Shown here: positions 4,806 through 7,096 of the stretch, piece after piece | How positions within the stretch are numbered: the first letter of the stretch is position 1 | Layout: every line of letters begins with the position of its first letter | DNA from: an uncultured Pedobacter sp. | Lineage (GTDB): Bacteria; Bacteroidota; Bacteroidia; Sphingobacteriales; Sphingobacteriaceae | DNA length: 7,096 nt | Reading direction: 5' to 3' | Assembly: GCF_946479715.1 (NCBI RefSeq) | Contig: NZ_CAMLHF010000244.1 | Location: 1 to 7,096, forward strand | Notes under the pieces: generated by a model | The model's database searches: none | The model's input: only the letters and a program-made list of their open reading frames with translations | What the model was told of the DNA's origin: nothing | Made by a program: the position numbers and the translations under genes

Positions 4806-5786
4806 ATGAATTTGAGTCGTGTTATACTAATTGTCTCTTTATTTTTTGCCTTAAGCTATAGCCAGACTTATGGGCAGACAGTGCCGCAGACGGCGGATAG
4901 TGTTGTGGTGCCAACTACTTACACACGCAAATTTGTAAAGGATCCGGCATTTCTTGCTCGTCAGAAATTTGTTACAGATTCTATAATGACCCACACCTGG
5001 CTTTTTCCTGATTCAATGGTCCGCAAGCACATGATTATGGATAGCATAATTAAGGCAAATGTTGTAGGCCGTTCTGATCTTATTAACAGATATAAAGAGC
5101 TTACCACAATGAAGGTGAGTAAATACAGATTGGGCAAGCCTGTGCCAAAGGGCTCAGTTTGGGTGCCGGCTATAGTAGCTTTGCTTTTGGTTTTGTTTGC
5201 AGTTTTAAAAATATCCTTTAATAAACAGCTACAAACAATTGTACAATCCTTTTTTAGTAACAGGGTTTTGAACAATCTTAATAAAGAAGATAACCTATTT
5301 ACATCGTGGCCATTTTTACTCTTATTTGTTCAGTTTGGTTTTACAATAGGAATGTTCTTTTACCTCGTTTCCGGCTTTTATCATATCTCTTTTCCGGGTA
5401 CAGGGTTTCAGTTTTACCTGAGTATTTCTATTCTTATTGTGGTTTTATATATCATGAAAATAGTTATTTTAAGGATATTAGGGTACCTTTTTGACATTCA
5501 GAAGCCGGTTAATGAATATGTTACAATATTATATTTGAGTTATTTTAACCTCTCTTTAATCTTCATTCCACTGGTTATCGCATTCGCATTATCCCCCTTA
5601 AAGTATGGCCCATACTATATTGCGATCTCTTTTATACTGTTAGGCGTGATTTTTGCTTTTCAGTTCATAAGGGCAGGGGTTAATATTTTATCTCATCATC
5701 GATTTTCAAAAGTCTATTTGTTTTTGTACTTTTGTGCCCTCGAAATTTGCCCTATATTAATTTTAATCAAGGCAATAGGATTATAA
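4806..5786 (+). CDS. DUF4271 multi-pass inner-membrane protein, gliding/T9SS neighbourhood
   Basis: This 326-residue protein begins with a signal-like segment (MNLSRVILIVSLFFALS, cleavage possible near SYSQ-TYGQ at 17-24). A polar extracytoplasmic stretch follows to about residue 115, then about six membrane helices (near 117-136, 167-190, 203-225, 238-263, 268-290 and 303-325). The last helix, 'YLFLYFCALEICPILIL' (304-320), with its Glu in the membrane and Pro after it, matches the characteristic C-terminal motif of DUF4271 proteins. The molecular function is unknown. I chose ATG 4806 over an in-frame TTG at 4677 because the upstream stretch is a non-coding repeat element, a perfect -7 promoter box lies within it, and the ATG opens directly into a signal sequence. 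A hemD-type gene follows after 16 bp, so the two are probably co-transcribed, and gldK lies beyond. The family call is good; any link to type IX secretion is by neighbourhood. Confidence 0.85.
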   Translation: MNLSRVILIVSLFFALSYSQTYGQTVPQTADSVVVPTTYTRKFVKDPAFLARQKFVTDSIMTHTWLFPDSMVRKHMIMDSIIKANVVGRSDLINRYKELTTMKVSKYRLGKPVPKGSVWVPAIVALLLVLFAVLKISFNKQLQTIVQSFFSNRVLNNLNKEDNLFTSWPFLLLFVQFGFTIGMFFYLVSGFYHISFPGTGFQFYLSISILIVVLYIMKIVILRILGYLFDIQKPVNEYVTILYLSYFNLSLIFIPLVIAFALSPLKYGPYYIAISFILLGVIFAFQFIRAGVNILSHHRFSKVYLFLYFCALEICPILILIKAIGL

Positions 5787-5802
5787 CCGTGTAATTTGTA
5801 AA

Positions 5803-6573
5803 ATGCAAGAAAAGACAGAAGATAGGTTGCGTAAGGTAAAGAGTATCTTAATAACATTACCGAAACCAGAAACAGAGAAATCTCCTTATTTTGATTTGGC
5901 AAAAAAGTATAACTTGAAAATTGATTTCAGATCATTTATTCATGTTGAAGGAGTACCTGCCAGGGATTTTAGAAAGGACAAAATTACGTTAAGTGATTTC
6001 ACCTCCGTGGTATTTACCAGCAGAAACGCCGTTGATCATTTTTTCAGAATTTGTGAAGAAATGAGGTACGAAGTTCCGGCCGATCTGAAGTATTTTTGTA
6101 TTTCAGAATCTACTGCTTTATATCTGCAGAAATACATTCAGTATAGAAAGCGCAAGATCTTTTTTGGAAAGCAAACTGCAGCAGATTTAGCTGAGGTTTT
6201 GAAAAAACATGCAGGTGAAAAGTTTCTTTACCCTTGCTCTGATGTAGCTACCGAGGATACTATGAATTTCTTGCAGAAAAATGGTTATGATTTTACTCCG
6301 GCTGTATTATTTAAAACTGTTGTTTCGGATCTTTCGGATCTGGCCGAAGTTTTCTATGATGTGATCGGGTTCTTTAGCCCATCAAGTATTCAGTCGTTGT
6401 TTACCAACTTTCCTGAATTTAAACAGAACAATACGCGGATAGCCGCTTTTGGCGTAAATACCCATAAAGCTGTTAAGGATGCAGGCCTTATTGTAGACAT
6501 TGCAGCCCCTTCACCAGAGGCTCCTTCTATGATTATGGCTATAGAAAACTATATTAAAAAGTCTAACAAATAA
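5803..6573 (+). CDS. hemD: Uroporphyrinogen-III synthase (HemD family)
   Basis: HemD cyclises hydroxymethylbilane to uroporphyrinogen III with inversion of ring D, in the cytoplasm, on the route to haem and sirohaem. The 256-residue length is normal. Sequence conservation in this family is low, but its landmarks are visible: 'VVFTSRNAVDHFF' (69-81), 'CISESTALYL' (99-108), 'FLYPCSDVA' (141-149), 'VIGFFSPSSIQSLF' (187-200), 'IAAFGVNTHKAVKDAGLIVD' (213-232), and the terminal 'PSPEAPSMIMAIENYI' (236-251), equivalent to the family's 'p-pt-e-l--ai'. There is no signal peptide. It lies 16 bp after the DUF4271 gene and ends in a strong hairpin that overlaps its stop codon. Haem supply would be needed for the cytochrome TsdA in this window, but that is no evidence of a direct link. 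Some Bacteroidota may carry more than one HemD-like gene, so activity should not be taken as proven. Confidence 0.87.
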   Translation: MQEKTEDRLRKVKSILITLPKPETEKSPYFDLAKKYNLKIDFRSFIHVEGVPARDFRKDKITLSDFTSVVFTSRNAVDHFFRICEEMRYEVPADLKYFCISESTALYLQKYIQYRKRKIFFGKQTAADLAEVLKKHAGEKFLYPCSDVATEDTMNFLQKNGYDFTPAVLFKTVVSDLSDLAEVFYDVIGFFSPSSIQSLFTNFPEFKQNNTRIAAFGVNTHKAVKDAGLIVDIAAPSPEAPSMIMAIENYIKKSNK

Positions 6574-6600
6574 CGATTAACATAAAGTTAATCGTTATTT
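6568..6600 (+). terminator. Hairpin terminator after hemD
   Basis: AAATAACGATTAAC (6568-6581) and GTTAATCGTTATTT (6587-6600) form a perfect 14-bp inverted repeat with loop ATAAA. The hemD stop TAA (6571-6573) lies in the left arm. The right arm ends in TTATTT and no long U-run follows, so it is an atypical intrinsic terminator, perhaps acting in both directions or as a 3'-end stabiliser. Confidence 0.6.
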
Positions 6601-6619
6601 CGTTAAAGTATATTTTTTG

Positions 6620-6633
6620 AGTTCATTTGAACT
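6620..6633. repeat. Small dyad AGTTCA-TT-TGAACT with a nearby half-repeat
   Basis: AGTTCATTTGAACT (6620-6633) is a 6-bp dyad around TT, and GTTCATTT recurs 20 bp further on (6641-6648). It lies between the hemD hairpin and the gldK promoter and could be an operator, but nothing else supports this. Confidence 0.25.
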
Positions 6634-6679
6634 AAATTCTGTTCATTTTAGTTTTTAAGCATATTTTCCCCCTTAATAA

Positions 6680-6710
6680 TTGTATATATCAATCATTATT
6701 GATAAAATTG
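6680..6710 (+). promoter_or_regulatory. Possible gldK promoter with an internal hairpin
   Basis: TTG (6680-6682) is followed after 20 bp by TAAAATTG (6703-6710), one mismatch from TAnnTTTG. Transcription would start near 6716, giving a leader of about 19 bases. A perfect inverted repeat TATCAAT-CATT-ATTGATA (6687-6704) fills the space between the two boxes, as a repressor or activator site might. This is a motif-level prediction. Confidence 0.4.
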
Positions 6711-6734
6711 TTAGGAAATTGCTTGACGCTAATT

Positions 6735-7096
6735 ATGAGAAACAGCTACTTATTAGGTTTTTTTATTGTTGCAATATTACTTTCTAGTTGCGGAAAGGGA
6801 GGCCAGGGAGAACTGGTTGGTGTATACAATAAAAAATTCAGAAATAATAGGATCCCCTTAGGTATGGTTTACATACCTCCTGGCAGAACCCTTATAGGTA
6901 TATCTGACGAGGACATCAATAACTCGCAGAGCTCGCCTAGTAAAATGACCTCCTTTAGTGCATTTTTTATGGATCAAACTGAGATTACAAATGCTGAATA
7001 CAGGCAGTTTGTAAACTGGGTAAGAGATTCAATTGCTGTAACTAGTTTAGGCCCATCTGGTGCGCCGAACTATTTTCAGGCACAACCGCAAGGACC
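6735..7096 (+). CDS. gldK: GldK, type IX secretion / gliding lipoprotein (partial, 3' end cut off)
   Basis: GldK (PorK in Porphyromonas) is an outer-membrane-associated lipoprotein that, with GldN, forms the periplasmic ring of the type IX secretion system. About 120 codons are present before the window ends. The N-terminus is a clear lipoprotein signal (MRNSYLLGFFIVAI, lipobox LLSS-C19). The mature part opens the formylglycine-generating-enzyme-like fold: 'GMVYIPPGRTLIGISDED' (43-60), 'SAFFMDQTEITNAEYRQFVN' (75-94) and 'WVRDSIA' (95-101), all strongly GldK-like. The usual neighbours gldL, gldM and gldN would follow to the right but are outside the window. It is separated from hemD by 161 bp with a hairpin and a promoter-like sequence, so it probably begins its own transcript. 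Confidence 0.92.
   Translation, partial: MRNSYLLGFFIVAILLSSCGKGGQGELVGVYNKKFRNNRIPLGMVYIPPGRTLIGISDEDINNSQSSPSKMTSFSAFFMDQTEITNAEYRQFVNWVRDSIAVTSLGPSGAPNYFQAQPQG

Noticed and set aside
4961..5275. Minus-strand open frame of 104 codons
   Set aside because: Antisense to the DUF4271 gene; composition looks like the reverse image of that coding frame.
5306..5494. Plus-strand open frame of 62 codons inside DUF4271
   Set aside because: Alternative frame of a clear membrane protein gene; no independent start signal or family.
5714..5902. Minus-strand open frame of 62 codons across the DUF4271-hemD junction
   Set aside because: Antisense to two well-supported genes.

Overview
The window looks like chromosomal DNA from a Bacteroidota bacterium, most likely of the Sphingobacteriaceae (Pedobacter- or Mucilaginibacter-like). 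The reasons are the AT-rich composition, the lack of Shine-Dalgarno sequences, several matches to the Bacteroidota -33 TTG / -7 TAnnTTTG promoter, and a right end carrying DUF4271, a hemD-type gene and the start of gldK, a type IX secretion lipoprotein. The genus is an inference, as no rRNA or other marker is present.

Left part (1-3521). The last 23 codons of a rightward gene, perhaps a DUF1080 protein, end at 73. They face a leftward three-gene operon (2492 to 92) coding for a lipoprotein-type dihaem cytochrome c of the thiosulfate dehydrogenase family (TsdA), a secreted DsrE-like protein with one cysteine, and a secreted ModA-like solute-binding protein. A hairpin followed by a T-rich tract closes the operon. 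A CysL-like LysR regulator is divergent from it. The 132-bp divergent intergenic region holds two T-N11-A LysR boxes 23 bp apart, just upstream of a plausible tsdA promoter. My reading is a LysR-controlled, extracytoplasmic sulfur-redox module: TsdA joins two thiosulfates into tetrathionate (or the reverse), DsrE may carry or relay sulfur on its cysteine, and the orphan binding protein may capture a sulfur oxyanion. No permease or ATPase is linked.

Middle part (3522-4805). A 30-codon ORF for a one-helix membrane peptide abuts the LysR gene tail to tail. It is followed by an AraC-family regulator on the minus strand. The 266-bp region between araC and the DUF4271 gene is unusual. It holds a canonical G-quadruplex motif, a perfect 13-bp inverted repeat, and 11-bp phased repeats arranged symmetrically around it.

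Right part (4806-7096). A DUF4271 membrane protein and a uroporphyrinogen-III synthase-like gene (hemD) form a rightward pair that ends in a perfect 14-bp hairpin. The gldK gene then starts with its own promoter-like sequence and runs off the window. This is a conserved-type neighbourhood of the type IX secretion and gliding genes. No tRNA, rRNA, CRISPR array or transposase gene was seen.
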